DNA of 25,386 nt from NCBI GenBank assembly GCA_023436495.1, contig JAEZIT010000136.1:1-25386 (forward strand), in the 5' to 3' direction. Positions 1 through 8,130 of the stretch are shown here, piece after piece. This DNA comes from Acidobacteriota bacterium. GTDB lineage: Bacteria; Acidobacteriota; Blastocatellia; Pyrinomonadales; Pyrinomonadaceae. The notes under the pieces were generated by a model. The model did not search any database. It saw nothing but the letters and a program-made list of their open reading frames with translations, and was not told the DNA's origin. Position numbers and translations under genes: made by a program. Positions within the stretch are counted from its first letter, which is position 1, and every line of letters starts with the position of its first letter.

Positions 1-2
1 CC

Positions 3-2036
3 GACATACACGCCGCCGACACCGAAATTCATGCCGGTGACACGCTGCCCGGGACCATCCTTGGCACGCCTGGGTATATGTCGCCGGAGCAGGCACGCGG
101 AAAAACGGATGAGGTCGATCAGCGTTCCGATATATTCTCGTTCGGATGCATTCTGTTCGAGGCCGTCACCGGCCGGCCTGCGTTTCGCGCCGACGATATG
201 ATCGAGACCCTGATCAACGTGACGCGCGGCCCTGCCCCGTCGTTGGCCGATGTATCACCCGAACTGCCGGCCGATCTGCAGAAGATAATACATTTCTGCC
301 TTGAAAAGGACCCGAACGACCGCTTTCAATCCATAAAGGACGTCGCGATCGAATTGCGTGAGCTCCGCCGCGAAGTGCTCGCGTCTAACGACATCATCGT
401 GAACACGCTGGCGGTCAGGGGCGGCGATGCGTCGGCTTCGAGCCGAAGGACGACGGAGAAGCGCCCTCCGGCGAGCACGGCAGACACAGTGTCCGTTACC
501 AACGCCTCGAGCGCGGACCTGTTGGGAATGTTCGCCCGGCAAAATCGCACATCATTGATAGCGGTTGCGGCCATTTTCGTGCTCGCCGGCGGGTTCGTAG
601 CGTGGTATGCGGCGTTTCGCGCGACGCCGCCTGAAAAGATACGTTCGATCGCGGTGCTGCCGTTCACCAACGAAACGAACAATCCCGATTTCGAGTATTT
701 CTCTGACGGGCTTACGGAAAACCTGATCAACAGCCTGTCGCGCGTCCCCGAATTGTCGGTAAAGGCTCGCGGTTCGGTCTTTCGCTATAAGGGCCAAAAT
801 ATCGATCCGCAAAAGGTCGGCTCGGACCTGAACGTTCAGGCCGTACTGACCGGTCGGCTACAGCAACGCGGCGAGAACATAACGCTGAGCGTCGAAATGG
901 TCAATACATCACGCGGGGATCAGATCTGGGGACAGAAATACGAACGTAACAGCGCGGACCTGGCGGCGCTCGAGGCCGTTGTCGCGCGCGACGCGGCCCT
1001 CAGCCTGAGCGATTCGCGGTCGGGCGAGGTTCCCGTGAGGCTCGCGGACAACCAAACGCCGAACGAACAGGCCTATCAGCTCTATCTAAAGGGACGTTTC
1101 TTCTGGAACAAGCGCACGGTCCAGGATATCCGGACGAGCATCGATATGTTCCAACAGGCTATAGACCGTGATCCGGGTTACGCGTTGGCATATTCGGGGC
1201 TCGCCGATGCGTATGTAGTGATGCCGGCATATTTGCCTACGTCGTCGCACGATTCCTATCCGAAGGCGCGTACCGCGGCACAGCATGCCATCAGCCTCGA
1301 CGACGAATTGGCGCAGGCACATGCCACGGTCGGCGTAGTGCTTCATGAATACGACTGGAAATTCGACGAAAGCGAACGCGAATTCAAACGCGCCATCCAA
1401 TTGAATCCGAATTACGCGACCGCGCATCACTGGTACGCGGAGCTGCTGCTTGATCTGGGACGTTATGACGAGGCCCTAGCGGAGATCAGGTTCGCCCACT
1501 CGCTCGACCCGCTGTCGATGATCATCAATACCGCGGTTGGAACATTTCTGACGGCCAGAGGGGACGTGGATGAGGCGATCGAACAGCTCAACAAAGTCGT
1601 CGCTGCCGACCCGTCCTTTGCAAGGGCGCACCTGCGGCTGGCATTTGCTTACGAGGCCGTGAACAGGTTCGAAGATGCGGCGGATGCGTACGAAAGACAT
1701 TCTGTGACTTCGGGCCGCGCTCCGGCGGATGCCGCCGCGGAATCTGCCAGGCTAAAGGACGCGTTTCGAAAGGGCGGCCGCGACGCGTATTGGCAGACAT
1801 TGATCGATATCGGCGAACGCCGTTTGGAGCTCCGGACGCCAGACGCTCCGATTCCGGTGGCGCAGGCCGCACGCTATGCGCAGGTCCACAACGCCGATAA
1901 AGCGATGGCTATTCTCGAAGAGGCGTACGAACAGCGCGGGCCCGGTGTTCTGCGGCTGAATCTGCGTGCGTTCGACCCGATCCGCAAAGATCCGCGGTTC
2001 CAGCGTCTCCGAATACGTATCGGGTTACCCGAATAG
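3..2036 (+). CDS. Ser/Thr protein kinase with TolB/FlgO-like domain and TPRs (5' end outside window)
   Basis: The reading frame is open from base 3, so the start codon and kinase N-lobe lie upstream. Visible first is the end of the activation segment (GTILGTPGYMSPEQ), then DQRSDIFSFGCILFE (subdomain IX) and the DPNDRF arginine region (subdomain XI), which are C-lobe landmarks of Hanks-type kinases. A single hydrophobic segment follows (about 541-610), then a TolB/FlgO-like module starting IRSIAVLPF and ending near the QIWGQKYER motif (about 643-950), then several TPRs to the C-terminus. The kinase should be cytoplasmic, with the sensor/TPR part across the membrane. This is inferred from the single transmembrane segment. 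The C-terminal half is paralogous to the products at 3412 and 5178. The next gene starts 17 bases after the stop, so co-transcription is likely. Substrates are unknown. Confidence 0.9.
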   Translation, partial: DIHAADTEIHAGDTLPGTILGTPGYMSPEQARGKTDEVDQRSDIFSFGCILFEAVTGRPAFRADDMIETLINVTRGPAPSLADVSPELPADLQKIIHFCLEKDPNDRFQSIKDVAIELRELRREVLASNDIIVNTLAVRGGDASASSRRTTEKRPPASTADTVSVTNASSADLLGMFARQNRTSLIAVAAIFVLAGGFVAWYAAFRATPPEKIRSIAVLPFTNETNNPDFEYFSDGLTENLINSLSRVPELSVKARGSVFRYKGQNIDPQKVGSDLNVQAVLTGRLQQRGENITLSVEMVNTSRGDQIWGQKYERNSADLAALEAVVARDAALSLSDSRSGEVPVRLADNQTPNEQAYQLYLKGRFFWNKRTVQDIRTSIDMFQQAIDRDPGYALAYSGLADAYVVMPAYLPTSSHDSYPKARTAAQHAISLDDELAQAHATVGVVLHEYDWKFDESEREFKRAIQLNPNYATAHHWYAELLLDLGRYDEALAEIRFAHSLDPLSMIINTAVGTFLTARGDVDEAIEQLNKVVAADPSFARAHLRLAFAYEAVNRFEDAADAYERHSVTSGRAPADAAAESARLKDAFRKGGRDAYWQTLIDIGERRLELRTPDAPIPVAQAARYAQVHNADKAMAILEEAYEQRGPGVLRLNLRAFDPIRKDPRFQRLRIRIGLPE

Positions 2037-2052
2037 ATCCGAATAACGAAAT

Positions 2053-2583
2053 ATGATCAAACGACTTGCGGAACGTGAATTAAGGACGAAGTTCGGATTA
2101 TTCACCGAGATATTGTTTTACGACGGGCAGAAGGAATCGATCGCCCTCGTAAAGGGCGACGTTGCCGGCAGCTCGAACGTGCTGTGCCGCATTCATTCGC
2201 ACTGCATCGGGGCACATGTCTTCAACAGCATCGAATGCACGTGCCGGGAAGAGATGGAAGCCGCGCAGGCTTTGATCGAAGAAGCGGCGCGCGGCGTGAT
2301 CATTTGGCTGGATCAGGAAGGAATGGGAAACGGGCATCTCGCGTTGATGCAGAGCATTCCGTATAAGAAGGAATTTGGCCAGGCCGAGGCATATAGAATG
2401 GCTGGATTCGAGGCCGATGCGCGAAGCTACACCGCAGCGGCCGGTATTCTTCGCGACATCGGCGTCGAGTCGATAGAATTGATCACGAACAGTTCCGATA
2501 AAGCGGCGGAGCTGCGGCGTGCTTCGATAAATGTTTCGCGGACGCGGCTAATTGAAGTCTCCACAGCCGATCAAAAGCAATGA
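2053..2583 (+). CDS. Divergent GTP cyclohydrolase II-like protein (RibA family)
   Basis: The 176 residues align along their length with bacterial RibA, which opens the GTP imidazole ring in the first step of riboflavin synthesis. The three zinc cysteines are present (C51 in HSHC, C62 and C64 in ECTC), as are the D-x-R pair matching E. coli D126/R128 (GFEADAR, D122/R124) and a tyrosine (Y104) that may correspond to Y105. Other signatures have changed. The family CDC reads CTC, and the substrate-loop RQEGRxIGL reads DQEGMGNGH, so two arginines are replaced. No other riboflavin gene is adjacent. The gene overlaps the GNAT gene through an ATGA stop/start. It may act on another purine-type substrate or be a diverged cyclohydrolase. 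Family membership is confident, the reaction is not. Confidence 0.8.
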   Translation: MIKRLAERELRTKFGLFTEILFYDGQKESIALVKGDVAGSSNVLCRIHSHCIGAHVFNSIECTCREEMEAAQALIEEAARGVIIWLDQEGMGNGHLALMQSIPYKKEFGQAEAYRMAGFEADARSYTAAAGILRDIGVESIELITNSSDKAAELRRASINVSRTRLIEVSTADQKQ

Positions 2584-3434
2584 TCTACTCAGATAAGGCG
2601 CTCTCGCAAAAACTTGAGCGGACGGAAGCCCGATCGAACGCCGATTTTGTTGAAACCCGCTCAAGGCTCGAACCCGAGAGCGACGCCGGCTGGATCGAGG
2701 TCGCGGGCGCATACGCAATGTTCGATGGACCCGGATCACCGCTCACCCAGACGTTTGGGCTGGGCCTGTTTCAGGAGGCTCAAAACGCCGACCTTGCGAA
2801 AATGGAGGAATTTTTTCGCCGCCGCGGAGCTCCGGTTTTTCATGAGGTCAGCCCGCTTGCCGAACCTTCCACTATCTCGCTTCTTAACGATCGAGGTTAC
2901 CGGCCGGTCGAATTATCGAGCGTTATGTATCGCACGATCCAGGCAGACGGGCGGCAGCTCGAGCCCGGATCCGCGGAAATTACGACACGGGTCGCCGGTC
3001 CAGATGAAGCCGAGCTTTGGGCGGGCGTTTCCGCGAATGGTTGGGCGACCGAGGATGAAGGCCTCGCGGAATTCATGTTGAATTTCGGACGGATAGCGGC
3101 GCAATGCAATGGTTCATTCCCATTTCTTGCCGAGATCGACGGCGTGCCGGTCGCCAGCGGATCGTTGTTCGTCTATGACGACGTATGTCTACTGGCCGGT
3201 GCCAGCACAATAGCCGAGGCACGCGGCCGAGGAGCCCAGAGTGCCTTGCTTCGCAGCCGTCTGCGTTTTGCCGCTGAGAATGGCTGCACTCTCGCCGTAA
3301 TGGTTGCGTCACCGGGCAGCCAGTCCCAGAAAAACGCGCAGAAAAATGGCTTTAGAATCGCTTATACTCGTATAAAATGGCAGCTAATGGACCGGTCCGC
3401 TTCGCACGACAATGAAGCAATGCCCGAAATGTAA
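2580..3434 (+). CDS. GNAT family N-acetyltransferase
   Basis: A 284-residue protein whose C-terminal half has the GNAT fold: a beta strand with VASGSLFVYDDVCLLAGAS, the acetyl-CoA pyrophosphate loop EARGRGAQSALL (R-x-x-G-x-A type), and the late NGFRIAYTRIKW strand. The N-terminal half is probably a second, degenerate GNAT-like lobe, with FHEVSPLAEPSTISLLNDRGYRPVE resembling the end of such a domain, so this may be a tandem GNAT. The start ATG overlaps the stop of the cyclohydrolase-like gene (ATGA), and the 3' end overlaps the next gene by 23 bases, which indicates translational coupling. The acceptor substrate cannot be read from the sequence. Coupling with a cyclohydrolase-like enzyme hints at a small-molecule acceptor, but that is inference. 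Confidence 0.85.
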   Translation: MIYSDKALSQKLERTEARSNADFVETRSRLEPESDAGWIEVAGAYAMFDGPGSPLTQTFGLGLFQEAQNADLAKMEEFFRRRGAPVFHEVSPLAEPSTISLLNDRGYRPVELSSVMYRTIQADGRQLEPGSAEITTRVAGPDEAELWAGVSANGWATEDEGLAEFMLNFGRIAAQCNGSFPFLAEIDGVPVASGSLFVYDDVCLLAGASTIAEARGRGAQSALLRSRLRFAAENGCTLAVMVASPGSQSQKNAQKNGFRIAYTRIKWQLMDRSASHDNEAMPEM

Positions 3435-5181
3435 CCGAGCCTATCACGACGAGACGCTGAATTTTTGCCTCGACGACGGCGAGTGGCTTGAGGACAGCCC
3501 CGAGACCGCGGAAACTATCCCATTCCCACATCAGGGTACATTGAGCGAAGCTCCGACGCGCCGCGTCGCCGATGCCGAAAGATCTTCCGGACCCGCCGTT
3601 GAACGCGGATCCTCAGCGTCGGCATATCCTCTTAAGCGGCCTCTTGTAGTTGTAATGATTGGAGCGGTTGTCCTCGGCCTGTCGGCCTACCTTGCGTATA
3701 AGTATTTTGTCGACCGCGAACAGCCCGCCGCGATCGCATCCATCGCAGTCCTTCCATTTAAAAGCCAGAATACGGATCCGGATACGGAATACCTCGCGGA
3801 CGGGCTGGCTGAATCTTTGATATATCGATTGTCACAGCTTCCGACTCTTCGAGTAAGCCCGACGAGCACGGTCTTCCGGTACAAAGGTACCGAAACCGAT
3901 CCGTCAAAGGTCGGGAAGGGCCTCGACGTCGATGCAGTACTGTCGGGCCGTATCGTGCAGCGGGGAGACAGCCTTCTGATCAGCGCCGAACTAGTGGATG
4001 TACGGTCAAACAGGCTCATATGGGGCGAGCGGTACGACAGGAAAATGTCCGACCTGCTTTTTACGCAGCGCGAAATGGCACGGGAGATCGTCGACAAGCT
4101 TAGACTTAAGGTTTCGCAAGACGAAAAAGGACTGACCAAGCAATATACCGAGAATAACGAAGCATATCAGCACTACCTGAAAGGCCGCTTCTATTGGAAC
4201 AAGCGGACCGGCGATGCGCTCCAGAATGCGATCGAAAATTTCAACCAGGCGATTGCTCTGGATCCGAATTTTGCGCTCGCCTATGCCGGATTGGCGGATT
4301 GCTACGTTGTTCCGGCGATCGAGCGCGCACCGCACGATGTGATGCCGAAAGCTAAGGCTGCGGCACTCAAGGCGCTTGAACTGGATGATTCGCTCGCTGA
4401 GGCTCATACGTCGCTCGGGCGGGTGTATGCCGCCTATGAATGGAACTGGGCTGCCGCGGAGCGGGAATACAAGCGTGCGATCGAGCTAAACCCCCGCTAT
4501 TCCGTCGCCCATCAATGGTACGGCGGATACCTGTCGGTGATGGGCCGTCACGATGAGGCGGTCGCGGAGCGGCGGTTGGCGGTCGACCTGGACCCGCTTT
4601 CATTGACCATCAACTTCGAATTGGCACAGGCATACTTTTACATGGGGGAAAACGAAAAGGCGATCGACCAGTATCAGAGGACCCTCGAATTGGACCCCAA
4701 TTTCGGGCCGGCTTTGCAATTCCTGCCTGCGGCATATGGACAAAAAGGCGAATACGGCAAAGCGATCGAGTTATTCAAGTCCTCGCCGATGTTGAACCGC
4801 GGCGGCGAATGGGCGATGACCAAAGCAGGCCTGGCATACGTTTATGCGGTCACGGGCCAAACGCGTGAAGCCCTTGCATTGATCGACGAGCTCAAAACAC
4901 TTTCAACCACGCGTTACGTTCCGAATTCATCTATCGCACTTATTTATGCCGGACTAGGCGAGAATGACCTCGCTTTCAGTTATCTCGAGAAAGCCTATCA
5001 GGGGCATGAATTTCAGTTACAATGGCTTGTTAGTGAGCCGAGATGGAACAAACTTCATTCGGACCCGCGATTTCGGAACCTTTTGGATCGCATAGGGATC
5101 CCGAGAGAGACGGGCGCGGTCGAAGGCCTGAAAAGTTCAGTGGAGAGGAAAAATAAGTTTCCTCCGCACCTAAAAGCATGA
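3412..5181 (+). CDS. Zinc-ribbon, transmembrane, TolB/FlgO-like and TPR protein
   Basis: The 589-residue protein begins with a short zinc ribbon (CPKC at residues 4-7, then FCLDDG at 18-23; three cysteines plus acidic residues). After a low-complexity linker comes one transmembrane helix (about residues 73-95), then a TolB/FlgO-like module starting IASIAVLPF and ending near the IWGERYDRK motif, then TPRs through LDRIGIPRE. The module and TPRs are clearly paralogous to the kinase at the window start, including the shared YLKGRF-(F/Y)-WNKRT segment. The zinc ribbon therefore sits where the kinase domain sits in the first gene. The gene overlaps the GNAT gene by 23 bases and overlaps the next gene by an ATGA stop/start. 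It probably acts as a membrane scaffold or sensor. No enzyme motif is seen. Confidence 0.85.
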   Translation: MKQCPKCNRAYHDETLNFCLDDGEWLEDSPETAETIPFPHQGTLSEAPTRRVADAERSSGPAVERGSSASAYPLKRPLVVVMIGAVVLGLSAYLAYKYFVDREQPAAIASIAVLPFKSQNTDPDTEYLADGLAESLIYRLSQLPTLRVSPTSTVFRYKGTETDPSKVGKGLDVDAVLSGRIVQRGDSLLISAELVDVRSNRLIWGERYDRKMSDLLFTQREMAREIVDKLRLKVSQDEKGLTKQYTENNEAYQHYLKGRFYWNKRTGDALQNAIENFNQAIALDPNFALAYAGLADCYVVPAIERAPHDVMPKAKAAALKALELDDSLAEAHTSLGRVYAAYEWNWAAAEREYKRAIELNPRYSVAHQWYGGYLSVMGRHDEAVAERRLAVDLDPLSLTINFELAQAYFYMGENEKAIDQYQRTLELDPNFGPALQFLPAAYGQKGEYGKAIELFKSSPMLNRGGEWAMTKAGLAYVYAVTGQTREALALIDELKTLSTTRYVPNSSIALIYAGLGENDLAFSYLEKAYQGHEFQLQWLVSEPRWNKLHSDPRFRNLLDRIGIPRETGAVEGLKSSVERKNKFPPHLKA

Positions 5182-6755
5182 AGCGCTGCCCCGATTGCCG
5201 AAGAGATTATTACGACGACACGCTGGCTTTCTGCCTCGACGACGGCGCCCTGCTTCTCGAAGGCCCCGCTTCGGGGTTCGATCCGTATTCAACCTTATTG
5301 TCATCACCCGGCAACGCTGATCCCCAAACTGCGGTCTTGCCGAAACCCGAAACAGGCCATATCAATGCGATCGCCGTACTGCCCTTCGCTAATCTCAGCG
5401 CCGACAGCGGGAACGATTATTTCTGCGACGGCATTGCGGAAGAACTGCTGAACGTCCTTTCAAAGATCCGCGGGTTGCGCGTCGCTGCCCGCACCTCGGC
5501 TTTTTCGTTCAAGGGGCGATCGGTGACGGTGGCCGAGATAGGCCGGACTCTTAACGTCGGATCGGTGCTCGAAGGCAGCATAAGGATCGCCGGCGAGCAC
5601 ATTCGCGTCTCCGTACAGCTTGTACAGGTCTCCGACGGATACGCCATATGGTCCGAGACGTATAACAGGGCGATGGACGATATTTTCGCCGTCCAGGATG
5701 ATATTGCCCGCTCGGTCGTCGAAGAACTGCGATCCATGCTTTTGGGCGGCGACATCGGCGAAAGCGCGAGCCGGCAGGTCAGGTCCGAGGTCGAAGAGGC
5801 CGTCCGCGGCCGGGCCGATGACCCGGAGGCACAGCGCCTGATGTTCCTCGGCCGTTATTTCCTGGACAAAACAACGCAGGCGGACACAACAAAGGCGATC
5901 GGTTATTTTCAAGAGGCCCTCGATATCGATCCCGAATTTGCGATTTGCTGGGCGGAACTCGGCAGGGCATATTCGATCGAGGCGGGCCGCGGATGGACCT
6001 CCGTCGAAGAAGGCTTTGCCCGCTCACGCGAAGCGACCGAACGGGCGCTTAAGATCGAACCCGGCCTAGCGGAGGGGCATGCCCAGCTCGGCCGCATACT
6101 GCTTGCACATGACCGCGACATCAAGGGGGCCGAGGCGGCATATGCCGCGGCGATGCGGCTCGCACCCGGAAGTTCGTCAGTGATGGACGGTGCGAGCATG
6201 ATGGCTTACCGAATGGGCAGGTTCGACGTTGCTCTCGGCCTCGGGCGCCGTGTTCTCGTGCAGGATCCGCTCAGCGCGCCGTTCTGGCATAATCTGGGCC
6301 TTACGTGCCATGCGGCGGGCCGGCTGGCAGAATCGGAGCACGCGTTTCGCCGCGCGATCGAATTAATGCCGAATCGCGTTGTGTCCAATGCGCTGCTTGC
6401 GTTGGTTCTGCTGGATCAGGAACGAATTCAGGAGGCCGTCGAACGCGCCGAATTGGAAACTGAAGACTTCTGGCGGCTTTGGGCATTGGCGATAATTCAA
6501 TTCGCGGCGGGTGATAAAGAAGCATCCGACCGGGCGTTGAACGAGCTGATCGATAAACATGCCTACGGTGACGCGTATCAGATCGCGGAGGTATTTTCCG
6601 CACGCGGCGATTTCGATGCCGCGTTCGAATGGCTGGATAAGGCGCTCGGCGAACGCGATCCCGGATTAACGCACGCAAAGGTCAACCCGCGGTTCCGGCC
6701 GCTGCATTCCGATCCGCGTTGGCCTGAACTGTTGAAACAGATCGGGTTCGGGTGA
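5178..6755 (+). CDS. Zinc-ribbon, TolB/FlgO-like and TPR protein without a membrane helix
   Basis: The 525-residue protein opens with the same ribbon (CPDC, then FCLDDG) as its upstream neighbour. A short linker leads directly into the TolB/FlgO-like module (AIAVLPFANLSADSGNDYFC through YAIWSETYNRAMDDIFAVQDDIA) and then TPR units to the C-terminus (ELLKQIGFG). Unlike the 3412 product it has no hydrophobic helix between ribbon and module, so it is predicted to be cytoplasmic. The GCH-like, GNAT, TPR and TPR genes follow one another with overlaps, which makes this the last gene of the operon. Its sequence is more distant from the kinase-linked copy than the 3412 copy is. The function is inferred only as a protein-interaction or sensory scaffold. 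Confidence 0.85.
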   Translation: MKRCPDCRRDYYDDTLAFCLDDGALLLEGPASGFDPYSTLLSSPGNADPQTAVLPKPETGHINAIAVLPFANLSADSGNDYFCDGIAEELLNVLSKIRGLRVAARTSAFSFKGRSVTVAEIGRTLNVGSVLEGSIRIAGEHIRVSVQLVQVSDGYAIWSETYNRAMDDIFAVQDDIARSVVEELRSMLLGGDIGESASRQVRSEVEEAVRGRADDPEAQRLMFLGRYFLDKTTQADTTKAIGYFQEALDIDPEFAICWAELGRAYSIEAGRGWTSVEEGFARSREATERALKIEPGLAEGHAQLGRILLAHDRDIKGAEAAYAAAMRLAPGSSSVMDGASMMAYRMGRFDVALGLGRRVLVQDPLSAPFWHNLGLTCHAAGRLAESEHAFRRAIELMPNRVVSNALLALVLLDQERIQEAVERAELETEDFWRLWALAIIQFAAGDKEASDRALNELIDKHAYGDAYQIAEVFSARGDFDAAFEWLDKALGERDPGLTHAKVNPRFRPLHSDPRWPELLKQIGFG

Positions 6756-6765
6756 TCGTCCTGTT

Positions 6766-6915
6766 TTACTTCGTGTTCGGTTCCTGAAGATCTGCTTCTT
6801 CGTCCTCGTCCACGATCTTTGTATTCGGTTCGCGGGCGATCCGCGTGTTCGGCTCCCTGATTATATCGTCGTCGAGTTCCTGGATTCCGTCATCGATGTC
6901 GGGCGTGTTGCTCAT
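6766..6915 (-). CDS. Small acidic protein with three EPNT[RK] motifs
   Basis: I chose the ATG at 6915 because AGGAG lies 9 bases upstream (on the minus strand). This gives 49 residues. A GTG at 7026 would give 86 residues with a less compelling start. The product is strongly acidic (DIDDG, ELDDD, DEDEEAD) and carries EPNTRI, EPNTKI and a terminal EPNTK. The three copies use different synonymous codons (gag ccg aac acg, gaa ccg aat aca, gaa ccg aac acg), so the repetition is kept at protein level rather than coming from recent DNA slippage. There is no signal peptide, membrane helix or cysteine. It converges on the TPR gene at 5178. I do not recognise a family. A short linear-motif binding protein or a modified-peptide precursor are possibilities, and no maturation enzyme is adjacent. 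Confidence 0.6.
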   Translation of the reverse strand: MSNTPDIDDGIQELDDDIIREPNTRIAREPNTKIVDEDEEADLQEPNTK

Positions 6916-7047
6916 TTTTCCATCTCCTGCCGTTGATTCGCTGGGAGCATGGACATTTTCGGATGCGGCCCACGAGCGCTCGGCAGCAGTTTCGCCGCCG
7001 TCACGGGTTCCACGCATCAATTTCACAAAATGTCGTTAAGACCTGCT

Positions 7048-7076
7048 ACTCTATATCGCGATAAATTTCTTGTCAA
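7048..7076 (-). promoter_or_regulatory. Promoter of the small acidic protein gene, with a central palindrome
   Basis: On the minus strand there is a TTGACA (7071-7076), then TAGAGT at 17-bp spacing (7048-7053) or TATAGA at 15-bp spacing (7050-7055). The spacer holds the perfect 10-bp palindrome TATCGCGATA (7054-7063), a plausible repressor site. The predicted start of transcription is near 7041, about 125 bases before the chosen ATG. Confidence 0.45.
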
Positions 7077-7141
7077 CAGATATTTGCGCGTGTCGAGGGA
7101 GAGTCGGAAGGACGCCGCTCGGCGACCGTTTAGGGATTCTG

Positions 7142-7169
7142 TTGTATCATATTGTGATAAACATACTAA
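7142..7169 (+). promoter_or_regulatory. Possible promoter/operator before the amidohydrolase gene
   Basis: An AT-rich patch in GC-rich DNA has TTGTAT (7142-7147) and TACTAA (7164-7169) separated by 16 bp. It also has an inverted repeat TATCA-tattg-TGATA inside the spacer. It lies 60 bases upstream of the ATG at 7230. It could drive the pyrimidine catabolism genes. Between 6916 and 7229 I see no gene other than this and the opposing promoter. Confidence 0.3.
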
Positions 7170-7229
7170 AGGCCGCTAGCAGAGGCGCGGCGGCGGCGGG
7201 ACGATCGTTCCCGGCCTATTTAGAACGAT

Positions 7230-8099
7230 ATGGCAAGAACAATAAAATGCGGGCTGATCCAGGCCCACAACGTAGCACCTGTCGATGCTCCGATCGATCA
7301 GATCAAAAAAGCGAATATCGACAATCAGATGAAATTTGTCGAAGACGCCGCGCGTCAGGGCGTGCAGATACTCTGTTTTCAGGAGATATTCACGACACCG
7401 TATTTCTGCGCCGAGCAAAAGACGCGCTGGTACGAAGCCGTCGAGAAGGTGCCCGACGGGCCGACCGTGAAGCTGATGCAGGACGTCGCCAAACAGCACG
7501 GCATGGTCCTGATCGTGCCGGTTTACGAAGAAGAGATATCCGGCATTTATTACAACACCGCGGCCGTGATCGACGCGGACGGGAAATACCTCGGCAAATA
7601 CCGCAAGACGCACATCCCGCACGTCGATCCGGGCTTTTGGGAAAAGTTCTATTTCCGTCCGGGCAACCTCGGCTATCCGTGTTTCGATACCGCATTCGCC
7701 CGCATCGGCGTTTATATCTGCTACGACCGCCATTTTCCCGAAGGCGCCCGCTGTCTTGGGCTCAACGGCGCCGAGATAATATTTAACCCGTCGGCGACCG
7801 TCGCCGGTTTGAGCGAATATCTCTGGAAACTCGAACAGCCCGCCCACGCCGTTGCCAACGGATATTTCGTCGGAGCCATTAATCGCGTCGGGACCGAGGC
7901 TCCGTGGAACATCGGCGAATTTTACGGGCAGAGCTATTTCTGCGACCCACGCGGTCAGATGCTCGCGGTCGGAACACGTGACCAGGATGAATTGATCGTT
8001 GCCGACCTCGATATGGACAAGATCCGCGAGGTCCGCAATACCTGGCAGTTTTTCCGAGACCGCAGGCCGGATGCTTACGGCGAGATCGTTGCTGACTAA
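7230..8099 (+). CDS. Nitrilase-superfamily carbamoyl amidohydrolase, beta-ureidopropionase type
   Basis: The 289-residue protein has the full nitrilase-superfamily triad: Glu52 in CFQEIF, Lys126 in KYRKTHIP and Cys164 in YICYDRHFPEG. The sequences around it (FTTPYFC, HVDPGFWEKFYF, INRVGTEAPWNIGEFYGQS) are typical of beta-ureidopropionase and N-carbamoylputrescine amidohydrolase relatives. Such enzymes hydrolyse an N-carbamoyl group to CO2 and ammonia. With preT and preA downstream, the likely substrate is N-carbamoyl-beta-alanine or N-carbamoyl-beta-aminoisobutyrate, the last step of reductive pyrimidine degradation. A dihydropyrimidinase is not in the window. The length is usual for the family. 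No strong ribosome-binding site precedes the ATG. N-carbamoylputrescine hydrolysis is the main alternative. Confidence 0.88.
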   Translation: MARTIKCGLIQAHNVAPVDAPIDQIKKANIDNQMKFVEDAARQGVQILCFQEIFTTPYFCAEQKTRWYEAVEKVPDGPTVKLMQDVAKQHGMVLIVPVYEEEISGIYYNTAAVIDADGKYLGKYRKTHIPHVDPGFWEKFYFRPGNLGYPCFDTAFARIGVYICYDRHFPEGARCLGLNGAEIIFNPSATVAGLSEYLWKLEQPAHAVANGYFVGAINRVGTEAPWNIGEFYGQSYFCDPRGQMLAVGTRDQDELIVADLDMDKIREVRNTWQFFRDRRPDAYGEIVAD

Positions 8100-8130
8100 A
8101 CTATCATCACTTGAATCGGAGGACATTCCT

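Noticed and set aside
7999..8130. Longer N-terminus for the lipoprotein gene
   Set aside because: It would overlap the amidohydrolase gene and bury the signal peptide. The ribosome-binding site points to 8131.
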